A DNA stretch of 38,740 nt, taken from assembly GCA_030830185.1 (NCBI GenBank), contig JAURNN010000007.1:1-38740 (forward strand). The letters run 5' to 3'. A program made the position numbers and the translations under genes. Source of the DNA: Bacillota bacterium. GTDB taxonomy: Bacteria > Bacillota_I > Bacilli_A > Acholeplasmatales > Acholeplasmataceae. The notes beneath the pieces were generated by a model. The model saw only the letters and a list, made by a program, of their open reading frames with translations, was not told the DNA's origin and did no database searches. Positions 9,146 through 16,849 of this stretch are shown in pieces (position 1 is the first letter of the stretch; each line of letters begins with the position of its first letter).

Positions 9146-9698
9146 TGTGATTCATGATGTGAATCATGTCATGAAATCACATCCAAAAAGACTTTTACAC
9201 ATTCAAGGTGTCGCTTCTTGCATGGAGAAATTTTCAAAACAACATCATTTGAACGTTATAAAATCGCTTATTATTGCGTATTTACATGATATTACAAAAA
9301 AAGAAGATGATCGTTGGCACCTAAGTCATTCAAATCCTTTGTATCTAACTATTTTTGAAGATTATCCATACTATTTACATGCATTGTCAGCATGTCATAT
9401 CGCAAAAGAAAAATATAACATAGAAGATCAATCCATATTAGATGCATTACTATATCATTGTACAGGACATGATGATTTAGACATTTATGCAAAGTTACTT
9501 ATAATTTCTGATGTTTGTGAACCAAGTCGTAAACATCATGACACAACGTTGATATTCAATGTTGCACTCAAAGACGTAGAAGCAGCATACAAGATGGCAT
9601 TTGAATTAAAATATCAAATGCATTTGAAAGAAAATCAAAAGATTCATCCTTGGTTTAAAAAAGCAAAAGAAAATATAGAGGAAAATCATGTCAGCTAA
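9120..9698 (+). CDS. yqeK: YqeK-like HD-domain hydrolase (probable Ap4A hydrolase)
   Basis: Bacterial YqeK proteins hydrolyse diadenosine tetraphosphate symmetrically to ADP. Here 192 residues show the HD site: a first His in RLLHIQGVASCM, HD in IIAYLHDITKKE, His in ALSACHIA and LLYHCTGHDDLDIYAKLLIISDVCEP. The ORF track starts at a TTG at 9099, but the ATG at 9120 has GGAAGAG 6 bases ahead and is the better start. It overlaps yqeG by 26 bases and rsfS by 11. Confidence 0.87.
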   Translation: MDYLKTLSNVIHDVNHVMKSHPKRLLHIQGVASCMEKFSKQHHLNVIKSLIIAYLHDITKKEDDRWHLSHSNPLYLTIFEDYPYYLHALSACHIAKEKYNIEDQSILDALLYHCTGHDDLDIYAKLLIISDVCEPSRKHHDTTLIFNVALKDVEAAYKMAFELKYQMHLKENQKIHPWFKKAKENIEENHVS

Positions 9699-10020
9699 AA
9701 TTAAAACAATTATTGATCAATTAGAAAACGTTAAAGCAAAAGATATTAAAGTATTCAATTTAAAAAGTGTGTCACCTTTTTATGATTATTTTATTGTTGC
9801 AACAGCAAACGATAGGCAATCAAATGCCGCAATCAATTATATAAAAAAAGCACTTGGTGACAAAGAAATCAAACACTCAGAAGGTAAAGGCGGATCATGG
9901 TTACTCATGGACTGTTTTGATGTGATTGTACATATTTTTGATGAACCATCAAGACAATTTTATCAATTTGACCAAAGACTCATGGAATATACGGTAGATG
10001 ACATTTCAAAAGATTTATGA
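9688..10020 (+). CDS. rsfS: Ribosome silencing factor RsfS
   Basis: RsfS (YqeL/YbeB, DUF143) binds ribosomal protein L14 and blocks subunit joining when nutrients are low. The 110 residues cover the whole domain, with DIKVFNLKSVSPFYDYFIVATANDRQS and GKGGSWLLMDCFDVIVHIFDEPSRQFYQFDQ. GAGG precedes the ATG by about 7 bases. It overlaps the upstream yqeK-like gene by 11 bases and the downstream methyltransferase by 23, so the three are probably translated from one message. Confidence 0.95.
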   Translation: MSAKIKTIIDQLENVKAKDIKVFNLKSVSPFYDYFIVATANDRQSNAAINYIKKALGDKEIKHSEGKGGSWLLMDCFDVIVHIFDEPSRQFYQFDQRLMEYTVDDISKDL

Positions 10021-10618
10021 TTTTTCGATAAAAAAAGAGATTTATGATCAGTACATTGAAATCATAAAACCTTATTTGGATGAAAATATGCGTCTTTTAG
10101 ATGTAGGATGTGGAACTGGGAAATTACTTTCAATGTTAGACCATGAAGTTCAATATTTATATGGCATAGATCAAGATGCACAAATGATATCTTATGCAAA
10201 AACTAAGCATCCAAAAATTCATTTTAAAATACATGATATGCATCAATCGTTTCCATATTATGCAGATATCATCATTTTATCAATGGACGTCATTCATTTT
10301 TCAAAAGATCCAATAAGTGTATTATCGCATGCAGTAGATGCGCTCGAAGAACATGGAATGATTATATTCGATTTTTTTATAAAACCTTTATTCAACGTTA
10401 GGGAAGTCCATGAAAAACCAGTTCATTACACATGGGAAAGAAACATCCATCAAGATGAAATTTATCATCGCATACAATTTGACGATACATCGATAGAACT
10501 CACTCAATACATGCATCTTCACATTGATTTTTATCAGTATTTCAAAGACTTAGATTTTGAAGTCATACAAATCTCATCTATTGATCCAAATAAAAAAATT
10601 ATCGTTGCGAAACGGTAA
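9998..10618 (+). CDS. YqeM-like class I SAM-dependent methyltransferase
   Basis: A class I methyltransferase of unknown substrate in the position of Bacillus yqeM. In 206 residues: MRLLDVGCGTGKLLSML (SAM motif I, residues ~31-47), YLYGIDQDAQMISYAK (acidic residue for ribose), IHDMHQSFPYYADIIILSMDVIHF and GMIIFDFFIK. It starts inside rsfS with no clear Shine-Dalgarno, and its stop codon is inside a terminator stem, so it ends the transcript. Confidence 0.82.
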   Translation: MTFQKIYDFSIKKEIYDQYIEIIKPYLDENMRLLDVGCGTGKLLSMLDHEVQYLYGIDQDAQMISYAKTKHPKIHFKIHDMHQSFPYYADIIILSMDVIHFSKDPISVLSHAVDALEEHGMIIFDFFIKPLFNVREVHEKPVHYTWERNIHQDEIYHRIQFDDTSIELTQYMHLHIDFYQYFKDLDFEVIQISSIDPNKKIIVAKR

Positions 10619-10626
10619 TTTTTTTT
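10598..10626 (+). terminator. Terminator overlapping the yqeM-like stop codon
   Basis: A 9-bp stem (ATTATCGTT with AACGGTAAT, one G-U pair), a GCGA tetraloop and eight Ts. The TAA stop at 10616-10618 is inside the 3' arm, so the coding end and the terminator share bases. Confidence 0.88.
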
Positions 10627-10674
10627 AAGTAAAATTCCATGATTATACTATTATTTGATAAAGGAGAATATTTC

Positions 10675-11178
10675 ATGCGCTATTTATGGATGTATTCATT
10701 ATTAATGACAATACTTGTTTCTGTTTGGCTTTTACCAAGTCAAGAGATTCATGTTTCAAAACTTGAATCTCAACCATCATTTCAGATTACTGTCACAGGA
10801 GCTGTTGTTTTTCCAAAGACATTGACGTTTTATGAGCCTATCACTTATGAAGAAATTATAAATTATGTTGGAGGATTTAATCATTCCGATGTAAATTATA
10901 CGCCTCCAAGTTATGTTTTTACTCAATCTCAAGTACTCCATATTCCAGTACCTATACAAAACACTGAACTAACTGAAAATATTTTGAAAGTGAATATTAA
11001 TACAGCGTCTTTTCAACAATTACTTAGTATTCCATATATGACAGAAACGAGAGCTGCTGAACTCATCATTTATAGAAGAGAACATGGATTTTTTGATTCT
11101 ATTGAAGGATTGATTCATGTTAAATATATCGGAACTGCTACGATTGAAAATCTTCGTCCATTTATTACTACAACGTAA
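10675..11178 (+). CDS. comEA: Competence protein ComEA (membrane-anchored DNA receptor)
   Basis: ComEA binds double-stranded DNA outside the membrane during uptake. From 10675 the protein has 167 residues: one N-terminal membrane segment (YSLLMTILVSVWLL), an SLBB-like domain (ITVTGAVVFPKTLTFYEPITYEEIINYVGGF) and a C-terminal helix-hairpin-helix pair starting VNINTASFQQLLSIPYMTE, the family hallmark. The track starts at 10639, but AAGGAG at 10661-10666 sits 8 bases before the ATG at 10675, which is the more likely start. A weak -10 (TATACT, 10644-10649) follows the upstream terminator, so a new transcript probably begins here. comEB is absent between comEA and comEC. Confidence 0.93.
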   Translation: MRYLWMYSLLMTILVSVWLLPSQEIHVSKLESQPSFQITVTGAVVFPKTLTFYEPITYEEIINYVGGFNHSDVNYTPPSYVFTQSQVLHIPVPIQNTELTENILKVNINTASFQQLLSIPYMTETRAAELIIYRREHGFFDSIEGLIHVKYIGTATIENLRPFITTT

Positions 11179-13195
11179 TTTATTCATAACAATCATTTTC
11201 ATATTAACCATTTTTTATAGTGTTTTGTATCCATTATTTTTAATTGTTTGTATCTTGATATGGCTAAAATTTAAAAATCATATCAATTATCCATTGTTTT
11301 TCATCAGCATGATTATCTTTTTTAGTGGGTTGATCGATATTACCTCAAATATTACCTATGATCAATTCACTAATAAAGAAATCGTCATCATCGATAAACA
11401 AAAACAAACTCATATGTATCAATATATTGTTAGAGACCAACAATTTAAGTATATATATCACTCTTACATTGATTATACAATTGGCACAAACTTACATATC
11501 GATGGAGAAATCATACCATTTAATAAAAATACAATTCCTAATGGATTTCATCCAAAAGAATATTATTTGAGTAAAGGTATCATTGGAAGATTAAATCATG
11601 TAAAAGTCATCGTTGTTGATGAGAAAACGACCATCAAAGAGTGGTTTTATGATTGGAAAGAAACGTATCATGAAACAGAGGTTGAACCATTTATCGATGC
11701 TTTTATCTTTGATGATCAAAAAGAACTTCGAACGCTTAGCTTTGAATGGTTATTTTATTTATTTAGTGTGTCTGGTATACATATATTCGCACTAAGTCAA
11801 CTCATCATTTATCTTTTTAAAATTAGACAAATGAAGTTTCAAATATATACAAGACTTTTAATTGTCATCCTTTTTTTAATCTTTCAACCCTTCCATTATT
11901 CAATTATTCGAATACTTTTAATGAATATCGCAATCGTATGCTTGTTGATATTGAGATTTCAAATTCCTAAATATGTCATCTTGGGAATGATATGGATTTT
12001 AATTTTAATTGTTCAGCCTTTTAAGATATATGACATTGGTTTATTAATTAGTTTTTTCTTAGTGATGAATCTCTATTTAAGTATAGAAGATAAAACACAT
12101 CCAATCATCAATCAATATCATATTATTTTGTTAGCAGCATCACTAATTTTTTTATTTAATGGACGATTCTTACTGATTCCAATCATCATCATGCCAGTCC
12201 TTGTTTCTGTCATTATTTATACGATTTTTATGCCGACATTGTTGATGTTTATTTTACAAATCGAAATTATTTTTTTTATAGATTGGTTCAATAAATTATT
12301 TGATATGTTTAAAATCGTTCAAAATTATAGTGGTGTGATTCAACTTCCGATGCCATCAAACATGATTGTTTCCCTTGCTTTCATAGTCATTTTTTTAATG
12401 CATCTATCATCTTCTAAAAAAATGATTATGAAAAGACTTTTTCTGATGTGTCTCATCTTTTTGATTTCAGGGAAATTATTTGTACTAAACCAACCAGCAT
12501 CATTAATGTTTTTAGATGTTGGTCAAGGAGATGCTACTGTTTATATAGACAAAGATTGTGTGGTTGTTATTGATGCTTTTTCAAATGTTGAATCCTATTT
12601 AAGAAGTAAAGGAAAACAACATATTGATTATTTATTTTTAACCCATAGTGATTTAGATCACATAAAAGAAGCAAAAAGTCTTGTTGAAAATATGCAAATT
12701 CATCACGTGATAACAAGTCCTTACCAAGAAATAGAAGACATACCAACAACAACGACAATATATCAATTTCCAACAACTTTTTTTTGTGGTGAAATACGAA
12801 TAGATATTTTAGGTCCTGTTGATTCGATGTTTGATGATAATGATGATTCACTGATTATCCTTATCGATTTTTCAGGTAAAAAGATATTGTTTACTGGAGA
12901 CGCTTCAAAAGAAAGAGAAAAACAACTCATAAAATTGATCAATGATGATATCGATGTATTAAAAGTTGGACATCATGGTTCTAAAACATCAACCTCACCT
13001 GAATTACTTAATGCATTAAATCCTGAGTTTGGTATCATTAGTACATCGATTAATAATCGATACGGTATGCCACATCAAGAAGTCATCAATCAATTGAAAG
13101 TATTTCACATAAAGTATTTCATAACATCATTAGATGGTAGCATTCAAATGACCATTCATCAAGGAGAAATAAAATGGGAAACCTATCCACCATAA
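11117..13195 (+). CDS. comEC: DNA uptake channel protein ComEC/Rec2
   Basis: ComEC is the polytopic channel that moves single-stranded DNA into the cell. The 692 residues show N-terminal membrane segments, a central competence domain with many hydrophobic helices (about residues 190-450), and a C-terminal metallo-beta-lactamase-type domain with FLDVGQGDATVYI, LFLTHSDLDHIKEA (HxDxDH), FTGDASKE and LKVGHHGSKTSTS, a nuclease-like metal site. The first 62 bases overlap comEA; GAAGG sits about 8 bases before this ATG, which supports the long overlap. No frameshift is seen, so the gene looks functional. Confidence 0.95.
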   Translation: MLNISELLRLKIFVHLLLQRNLFITIIFILTIFYSVLYPLFLIVCILIWLKFKNHINYPLFFISMIIFFSGLIDITSNITYDQFTNKEIVIIDKQKQTHMYQYIVRDQQFKYIYHSYIDYTIGTNLHIDGEIIPFNKNTIPNGFHPKEYYLSKGIIGRLNHVKVIVVDEKTTIKEWFYDWKETYHETEVEPFIDAFIFDDQKELRTLSFEWLFYLFSVSGIHIFALSQLIIYLFKIRQMKFQIYTRLLIVILFLIFQPFHYSIIRILLMNIAIVCLLILRFQIPKYVILGMIWILILIVQPFKIYDIGLLISFFLVMNLYLSIEDKTHPIINQYHIILLAASLIFLFNGRFLLIPIIIMPVLVSVIIYTIFMPTLLMFILQIEIIFFIDWFNKLFDMFKIVQNYSGVIQLPMPSNMIVSLAFIVIFLMHLSSSKKMIMKRLFLMCLIFLISGKLFVLNQPASLMFLDVGQGDATVYIDKDCVVVIDAFSNVESYLRSKGKQHIDYLFLTHSDLDHIKEAKSLVENMQIHHVITSPYQEIEDIPTTTTIYQFPTTFFCGEIRIDILGPVDSMFDDNDDSLIILIDFSGKKILFTGDASKEREKQLIKLINDDIDVLKVGHHGSKTSTSPELLNALNPEFGIISTSINNRYGMPHQEVINQLKVFHIKYFITSLDGSIQMTIHQGEIKWETYPP

Positions 13196-13198
13196 ATT

Positions 13199-13207
13199 TG
13201 GTATAAT
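13199..13207 (+). promoter_or_regulatory. Extended -10 promoter giving a predicted leaderless holA mRNA
   Basis: TGGTATAAT (extended -10; TATAAT at 13202-13207) lies just after comEC. Counting 7 bases from the last T puts +1 at 13214, the A of the holA ATG. No Shine-Dalgarno exists and no -35 is evident. Confidence 0.65.
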
Positions 13208-13213
13208 CTTTAT

Positions 13214-14185
13214 ATGATAATAAAAAATTATGTTTGGATAAGTCCAAATAATCAACATTTACAAATACAAATTCAAAAACATATCGACACAATTAAAAAC
13301 GATACGTACGATCTCATCCAGTTTGATTGTAAAGAGAGTTCATTTTCAGATGTGTATGAAGCTATGATTACACCATCATTATTTTTTGATGCAAAAATCA
13401 TGCTTCTGTTCCATTTAGAGGAAATTTTAGAAGAAGACAATCATCGAGAAAAATTCATTCAAGTTTTACAAAGAAGTGATGAAGATTTAGTTTTATGTAT
13501 ACAAATAGAAAAAGCGCTAGATCATCCAGAGTTAAAAAAAGCATTTAATTTGTATGTTGATATTCAAAAAACAAGCCAGATGAATACTCAAGATATGTCA
13601 TCATACATTCAATCAAATTTGTTAGAAGATGATTATAGTATGGATTTTTCTACGCAACAATTTTTCTTAGACCGATTAAAAAATCAAGAAGAAACCATGT
13701 ATTCTTATTTAGCGATTTTAAAAACGTATAAGATGCAACAAAAAGTGATTTTGAAAGAAGATATTTTAATGATGGTACCTGCTCCAATTGAAGATAATAT
13801 CTTTGATATCGTTACCAGTTACATACAAGGTGACATTAAACAATCCTTATCACTTTTTGAAGACTTACTGGTTAGTCAAGAAGATCCTTTAAGCATTCTA
13901 TCTATGATAAGTCGAAAACTAATTGAAATCGAAGATGTAAAACGTTATTTAAAAGTAGGGTTAGATCAAAGGCAAATATCAGAAAAGATGAATGTTTCAA
14001 ATGGTAAAGCATATTATTTAATTAAAGAATCAAAATCACTTGAAACAAAAGACATCGAAAAAGCGATAGATGCCATCAATATTTTAGATTTTAAGATAAA
14101 ATCAGGTCAAATAGATAAAACGCTAGGTGTCTATTTATTTTTGATAGGAGGTCAAAATGAAACAACAGATAATCGCCATCATTGA
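13214..14185 (+). CDS. holA: DNA polymerase III delta subunit
   Basis: Delta opens the sliding clamp as part of the clamp loader. The 323 residues fit the family (~340): an N-terminal domain beginning NYVWISPNNQHLQIQIQKHI with TPSLFFDAKIMLLFHLEEIL near 55-75, a middle lid region, and a C-terminal helical collar domain around 195-315 (IFDIVTSYIQGDIKQSLSLFEDLL, DPLSILSMISRKL). Sequence identity is low, as is usual for delta, but the position after comEC and before rpsT matches Bacillus yqeN (holA). It appears to have its own promoter and to be leaderless. Confidence 0.88.
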   Translation: MIIKNYVWISPNNQHLQIQIQKHIDTIKNDTYDLIQFDCKESSFSDVYEAMITPSLFFDAKIMLLFHLEEILEEDNHREKFIQVLQRSDEDLVLCIQIEKALDHPELKKAFNLYVDIQKTSQMNTQDMSSYIQSNLLEDDYSMDFSTQQFFLDRLKNQEETMYSYLAILKTYKMQQKVILKEDILMMVPAPIEDNIFDIVTSYIQGDIKQSLSLFEDLLVSQEDPLSILSMISRKLIEIEDVKRYLKVGLDQRQISEKMNVSNGKAYYLIKESKSLETKDIEKAIDAINILDFKIKSGQIDKTLGVYLFLIGGQNETTDNRHH

Positions 14186-14813
14186 TTTTGAAACAACAGG
14201 TTTCAAAGGTCGTGAAGATGACATTATAGAAATCGGTGCACTTTTATTTTCGACCTCAAATTTTGAGATTATTGATACCTATCAAACATTTATCAAAAGA
14301 GATCAACCTCTACCTCAAAAAATTATCGAAATTACGCATATTACAGATGGAATGCTTCAAACTCAAGGGATACCAAGAGTTGATGCAGCTCAACAATTAT
14401 TTCAATTTATTCCCGAAGAGGCTGTAATTTGTGGATATAATGTTATGTTTGATTTGAGTTTTTATGAAACGCTTATCAAAAAATATGTAAAAAGTGAGTA
14501 TCATATTAACAATGACATACTTGATGTTTTGACAATTTTTAGAGATTTAAGTACCACATCTCATAAACTTTCAGATGCAGTTGATTATTATCAAGTCACA
14601 ACGCCAAATACCCACCGCGCATTAGATGATGTGATTGCGACATTTGAAGTATTAAAAAAAATGCACACAGAAAATGCGCACATTATTGATACGTATAAAA
14701 ATATTATTGGCTATCCACCATTTAGAACATATTTTGGTTTGAAATTACCACATGTAAAATATTTACCACAAAGAAGTGGGATGAAAGATTTAATGCTTGT
14801 ATCTAAGCTATAA
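14157..14813 (+). CDS. DEDDh 3'-5' exonuclease (DnaQ/PolC-exonuclease-like)
   Basis: A DnaQ-type exonuclease of 218 residues. Motifs seen: IIAIIDFETTGFKGREDDIIEIGALLF (Exo I with DxE), VICGYNVMFDLSFYETLI (Exo II) and TPNTHRALDDVIATFEVL (Exo III with HxxxxD). It could proofread for DNA polymerase III or act in repair or RNA trimming; the residues alone do not decide. After the domain come about 45 residues (HIIDTYKNIIGYPPFRTYFG onward) that I cannot assign. AGGAGG lies 5 bases before the ATG, and the gene overlaps holA by 29 bases, so it is co-expressed with a replisome subunit. Confidence 0.88.
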   Translation: MKQQIIAIIDFETTGFKGREDDIIEIGALLFSTSNFEIIDTYQTFIKRDQPLPQKIIEITHITDGMLQTQGIPRVDAAQQLFQFIPEEAVICGYNVMFDLSFYETLIKKYVKSEYHINNDILDVLTIFRDLSTTSHKLSDAVDYYQVTTPNTHRALDDVIATFEVLKKMHTENAHIIDTYKNIIGYPPFRTYFGLKLPHVKYLPQRSGMKDLMLVSKL

Positions 14814-14815
14814 AA

Positions 14816-14843
14816 AAAAGAATGGATGCCATTCTTTTATTTT
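14816..14843. terminator. Bidirectional terminator between the exonuclease gene and rpsT
   Basis: A 10-bp perfect stem, AAAAGAATGG with CCATTCTTTT, and a 3-base loop. On the plus strand TTTTATTTT follows; on the minus strand the A tract before it gives a run of eight Ts. The rpsT stop lies just inside it, so it serves both converging genes. Confidence 0.88.
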
Positions 14844-15100
14844 ACGCCATTAACGAGTGTTGCTAACTGTGATTTGTTACGAGCAACGAAGTTTTTATGA
14901 AAGATACCCTTTGCTTGACCCTTGTCTAGCTTTTTACTTGCGAAAGCTAAGGTAGTTTTAGCAGCGTCGGCATCTTTACTTTCTACCGCACGCTCAACGG
15001 CTTTGATTGCAGTACGAACTGATGATTTATAAGATGCATTGAATAGACGTCTCTTTTCGTTCGTTTTATTACGTTTGATTTGTTGTTTAATGTTTGCCAT
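14837..15100 (-). CDS. rpsT: 30S ribosomal protein S20
   Basis: S20 is a primary binder of 16S rRNA in the small subunit. The 87 residues are full length and very basic, with MANIKQQIKRNKTNEKRRLFN at the start and KGIFHKNFVARNKSQLATLVN near the end, both characteristic. On the minus strand a GGAGGTG Shine-Dalgarno lies 5 bases before the ATG. It runs against its neighbours and has its own promoter and terminator. In Bacillus, rpsT also follows holA. Confidence 0.97.
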   Translation of the reverse strand: MANIKQQIKRNKTNEKRRLFNASYKSSVRTAIKAVERAVESKDADAAKTTLAFASKKLDKGQAKGIFHKNFVARNKSQLATLVNGVK

Positions 15101-15127
15101 TGTTTCACCTCCAATTTACGCGATATT

Positions 15128-15156
15128 ATTCTATCAAAACAAGACCAAAAAAGCAA
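15128..15156 (-). promoter_or_regulatory. rpsT promoter
   Basis: On the minus strand: TTGCTT (15151-15156), a 17-base spacer ending in TGA, then TAGAAT (15128-15133), that is an extended -10 with a partial -35. The spacing to the rpsT Shine-Dalgarno is normal. Confidence 0.6.
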
Positions 15157-15173
15157 CAACAAAAACTTTTTTA

Positions 15174-15182
15174 TGGTAAAAT
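15174..15182 (+). promoter_or_regulatory. Probable extended -10 promoter for pgsA
   Basis: TGGTAAAAT at 15174-15182 is an extended -10. Predicted +1 is near 15189, giving a 17-base leader that contains GAGG. No -35 is visible. Confidence 0.5.
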
Positions 15183-15205
15183 ATGAATGTTATGAGGTAC
15201 TTAAA

Positions 15206-15772
15206 ATGAACTTAGCAAACAAATTAACACTATCAAGATTTGTGATTATACCAATCATGGTAATCATTGTCTATATTCAACCATTAGATGATCCAATTGG
15301 ATTTCTTGGATTAAGTATAGAGCAATTCATCATTTCGATATTATTTTTCTTGTCTGCTTTCACTGATTATTTAGATGGTTATATTGCACGAAAGACCAAT
15401 ACGATTACGATTTTTGGTAAATTCTTAGATCCTATCGCTGATAAGGCACTTGTTTTAACAGCGCTAACATATCTTTTATACTTAGGAGATATGCCTTACT
15501 GGGTTATTGTGATTATCTTTTTAAGAGAGTTTATTGTTAGTGGGTTAAGACTTGTCGCAGTAGAATCAAAAAAAGTCATTGCTGCAGGTAATTTAGGTAA
15601 ACAGAAAACAGCTTGGACAATGTTTGCAATCATGTTCTTTTTACTTAATTTACAACAATTTTCAATCATTGTATCTCAAATTTTAATCTTTATTTTTGTA
15701 AGCTTAACAATACTATCGGGGTTGGAATACGTGTATCACCACAAAACACTTTTTAAAAATAGTTTTAAGTAA
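15206..15772 (+). CDS. pgsA: CDP-diacylglycerol-glycerol-3-phosphate 3-phosphatidyltransferase
   Basis: Makes phosphatidylglycerol phosphate, the precursor of phosphatidylglycerol, in the membrane. The CDP-alcohol phosphotransferase motif is intact: DYLDGYIARKTN then GKFLDPIADK (DGxxAR-x8-GxxxDxxxD), residues ~51-75. About five hydrophobic segments span the 188 residues. The track starts at 15080 inside the rpsT promoter region; GAGG followed 8 bases later by the ATG at 15206 (MNLANKLTLSRF) fits the family start far better. recA follows after 44 bases; cinA, which lies between them in Bacillus, is missing. Confidence 0.95.
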   Translation: MNLANKLTLSRFVIIPIMVIIVYIQPLDDPIGFLGLSIEQFIISILFFLSAFTDYLDGYIARKTNTITIFGKFLDPIADKALVLTALTYLLYLGDMPYWVIVIIFLREFIVSGLRLVAVESKKVIAAGNLGKQKTAWTMFAIMFFLLNLQQFSIIVSQILIFIFVSLTILSGLEYVYHHKTLFKNSFK

Positions 15773-15816
15773 AAATGACATCATCACCTATTATTAATCA
15801 ATAAGGAGTATTACCT

Positions 15817-16815
15817 ATGGATAAAGATAAAAGAAGTCAAGCATTAGACCAAGCACTTAAAAGTATTGAAAAACAATATGGTAAAGGTGCAATTATGAGA
15901 TTAGGGGATGAGCCTGATCGTAAAATTGAAGCAACACCTTCAGGATCTATCAACTTAGATATCGCTTTAGGAGTTGGTGGTTATCCTAAAGGACGTATTA
16001 TTGAATTATATGGACCTGAATCATCTGGTAAAACTACACTTGCATTGCATGCGATTGCCTCATCTCAAAAATTGGGTGGTAATGTCGCTTTTATTGATGC
16101 AGAACATGCATTAGATGCTCAATATGCAAAAAAACTAGGAGTAGATATTGATAATCTATTACTTTCCCAACCTGATACTGGTGAACAAGCTCTTGAAATT
16201 GCTGAAGCATTAGTTCGAAGTGGATCAATTGATATGATTGTTGTTGACTCAGTCGCTGCGCTTGTACCAGAAGCTGAAATCAACGGAGATATGGGTGATT
16301 CTCACATCGGTTTGCAAGCGAGACTTATGAGTCAAGCCATGAGAAAACTTTCGGGTATTATTTCAAAAACACATACGACTGCTATTTTTATTAACCAGAT
16401 TCGTGAAAAAGTAGGTGTGATGTTTGGGAATCCCGAAGTGACTCCAGGTGGACGTGCTCTTAAATTTTATTCTAGTGTTCGATTAGAAATAAGACGTTCT
16501 GAATCGTTAAAAAACGGCACTGATTTTATCGGTAATAAAGCTAAAATAAAAGTTGTCAAAAATAAAGTTGCGCCACCATTCAAAGAAGCAATGGTTGATA
16601 TTATTTTTGGTGAAGGTATTTCTAAATACGGTGAAGTACTAGATTTAGCTACCGATTTAGAGCTTATTCAAAAAGCTGGTGCATGGTATGCCTACAATAA
16701 CGAAAAAATTGGACAAGGACGAGATAACGCAAAGAAATATTTAGAAGACCATTCAGATATTTACCATTTATTAGAAAAAAAGATTTTAGAGCATTATCAA
16801 ATTTCATATGCATAA
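15817..16815 (+). CDS. recA: Recombinase A
   Basis: RecA forms filaments on single-stranded DNA, drives strand exchange and is needed for transformation and repair. The 332 residues contain [16 protein letters not shown] (Walker A, ~65-80), [14 protein letters not shown] (Walker B), [21 protein letters not shown] (L2 DNA-binding loop) and a short C-terminal domain ending without a strongly acidic tail. AAGGAG lies 8 bases before the ATG. I see no GAAC-N4-GTTC type LexA/DinR box upstream, so SOS control is not apparent. It is probably transcribed with pgsA and ends at a strong terminator. Confidence 0.98.
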   Translation: MDKDKRSQALDQALKSIEKQYGKGAIMRLGDEPDRKIEATPSGSINLDIALGVGGYPKGRIIELYGPESSGKTTLALHAIASSQKLGGNVAFIDAEHALDAQYAKKLGVDIDNLLLSQPDTGEQALEIAEALVRSGSIDMIVVDSVAALVPEAEINGDMGDSHIGLQARLMSQAMRKLSGIISKTHTTAIFINQIREKVGVMFGNPEVTPGGRALKFYSSVRLEIRRSESLKNGTDFIGNKAKIKVVKNKVAPPFKEAMVDIIFGEGISKYGEVLDLATDLELIQKAGAWYAYNNEKIGQGRDNAKKYLEDHSDIYHLLEKKILEHYQISYA

Positions 16816-16817
16816 AT

Positions 16818-16846
16818 AAAAAGCCATTCATAAGAATGGCTTTTTT
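16818..16846. terminator. Bidirectional terminator between recA and the minus-strand gene
   Basis: A perfect 12-bp stem, AAAAAGCCATTC with GAATGGCTTTTT, a 4-base ATAA loop and T runs on both strands. It closes recA (stop at 16813-16815) and the converging gene ending at 16850. Confidence 0.93.
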
Positions 16847-16849
16847 GTA

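Noticed and set aside
12567-12851. 94-residue minus-strand ORF inside comEC
   Set aside because: It overlaps the ComEC metallo-beta-lactamase domain entirely; no sign of independent expression.
15773-15816. Possible SOS (LexA/DinR) operator upstream of recA
   Set aside because: No GAAC-N4-GTTC or close variant is present in the pgsA-recA gap.
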